DNA from: JBLHKE01 sp047619485
GTDB taxonomy: Bacteria; Verrucomicrobiota; Verrucomicrobiia; Verrucomicrobiales; DEV007
Assembly (NCBI GenBank): GCA_047619485.1
Contig: JBLHKE010000470.1
Location: 1 to 6,322 of the forward strand
DNA length: 6,322 nucleotides
Direction of reading: 5' to 3'
Positions 5,955-6,322 of the stretch are shown in pieces (position 1 is the first letter of the stretch; each line of letters opens with the position of its first letter). The notes below the pieces were generated by a model. That model did no database searches. It was given only the letters and a program-made list of their open reading frames with translations, and was not told the DNA's origin. A program made the translations under genes and the position numbers.

Positions 5955-6174
5955 GGCGGCTCTAATAGGGTGGCGTGGTGCTGCGGGTGTGAGCGAACAG
6001 ATCCCTTACTTGGGAATCGTCCAGCCCACAGAACAGGTAGGGAGGATTGGTCACCCAAATACCACCGCGCATCGAAACTCAGAGGCATTGACTGTTGCAC
6101 AAGTGATTCCGCTAGGACGGGTTCAATCTCGAGGTCGCCGGCCAGATCGAACACTGTCGCGGCTGCGCGCGCGT
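5955..6174. other. Intergenic region upstream of the membrane-protein/ABC operon
   Basis: About 220 bases between the ThuA-like gene end and the operon. The overlapping open frames have no recognisable protein character. It holds the second copy of the 14-bp repeat and must contain the operon promoter unless transcription reads through from the gene at the right edge; no clear -35/-10 pair was found. A GC-rich CGCG...CGCG stretch at about 6158-6173 follows the ThuA-like stop but lacks a T-run. Confidence 0.4.
6108..6121. repeat. 14-bp direct repeat, copy 2
   Basis: Exact second copy of TCCGCTAGGACGGG. It lies 154 bases upstream of the TTG candidate start of the membrane protein, the same distance as copy 1 from the lipoprotein start. 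Flanking bases differ between copies. Confidence 0.6.
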
Positions 6175-6322
6175 TTAGTCTTTTTCTACCCCAACCTCGA
6201 TCCCAGCGGCCCAGCAGATCCCATTGCGCAGCAGTTTGACAAAGGCAGGCACCTGAAAGTCATCGACGTGCCCCAACGAGCTGTAGAACGAATTACCTCC
6301 ATCCTTACGTTTGAAAACCCAC
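6175..6322 (-). CDS. ThuA-like domain protein (C-terminal tail, cut by window edge)
   Basis: The last 48 residues of a protein that enters from the right edge and stops at TAA 6177-6175. The segment FYSSLGHVDDF, followed by PAFVKLLRNGICWAAG, matches the typical end of ThuA-like (trehalose-utilisation type) domains, where S-L-G-H is followed by a conserved P-x-F-x-x-L-L-x-N-G-I-x-W-A block. ThuA domains have a class I glutamine-amidotransferase-like fold and are frequent in sugar-related proteins of Planctomycetota and Verrucomicrobiota; their exact activity is often unknown. Only the C-terminus is visible, so other domains, a signal peptide and the substrate cannot be judged. A lone ThuA domain or a larger multidomain protein are both possible. 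Confidence 0.78.
   Translation of the reverse strand, partial: WVFKRKDGGNSFYSSLGHVDDFQVPAFVKLLRNGICWAAGIEVGVEKD

Noticed and set aside
5949..6239. 96-aa plus-strand frame near the right edge
   Set aside because: It overlaps the ThuA-like tail and is Ser/Arg-rich without domain character or ribosome site.
1..6322. CRISPR array, insertion sequence or phage attachment site
   Set aside because: No regularly spaced repeats, no transposase frame and no terminal inverted repeats were seen; the CARF-type domain belongs to RtcR, not to a CRISPR locus.

Overview
The window carries a complete RNA-repair regulatory module plus an unrelated stretch of small and membrane-associated genes. It is bacterial and very probably Gram-negative: it has a sigma-54 activator with a matching -24/-12 promoter, a short lipoprotein with a clean lipobox, and genes packed on both strands. 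Base composition is moderately GC-rich in genes and strongly AT-rich in the rtcR-rtcB intergenic space. The ThuA-like tail at the right edge and the general protein style would fit the Planctomycetota/Verrucomicrobiota group, but that placement is a weak inference; nothing here fixes the taxon.

Left part (1-3822): three genes of the RtcR/RtcBA system. On the minus strand, rtcB (RNA ligase) is followed 7 bases later by rtcA (RNA 3'-terminal phosphate cyclase), which runs off the left edge. Divergently on the plus strand lies rtcR, a sigma-54 activator with an N-terminal CARF-type sensor domain. The divergent spacer holds a near-consensus sigma-54 promoter pointing at rtcB (TGGCAC-N5-CTGC, GG at 2059-2058 and GC at 2047-2046) and, upstream of it, two 14-bp palindromes placed where an activator would bind. 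The promoter overlaps the longest possible rtcB reading frame, so the real rtcB start is downstream, best at 1977 where a GAGG ribosome site precedes an ATG. The picture is the known logic: damaged RNA ends are sensed by RtcR, which opens the sigma-54 promoter for the ligase and cyclase.

Middle (3823-4335): mostly non-coding, with one tiny minus-strand lipoprotein gene (39 aa) ending at 3943.

Right part (4336-6322), all minus strand: the tail of a ThuA-like protein at the window edge, a 220-base gap, then a two-gene operon with an ATGA overlap. Its first gene encodes a single-pass membrane protein of unknown function and its second an ABC-type ATPase; no permease is visible. A 14-bp sequence is repeated exactly at 4216 and 6108.

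No wholly new system is evident. The most useful observations are the promoter-inside-the-ORF arrangement of rtcB, the candidate RtcR operators, the shortened glycine loop in RtcA, and the ATPase/membrane-protein pair of unknown function.
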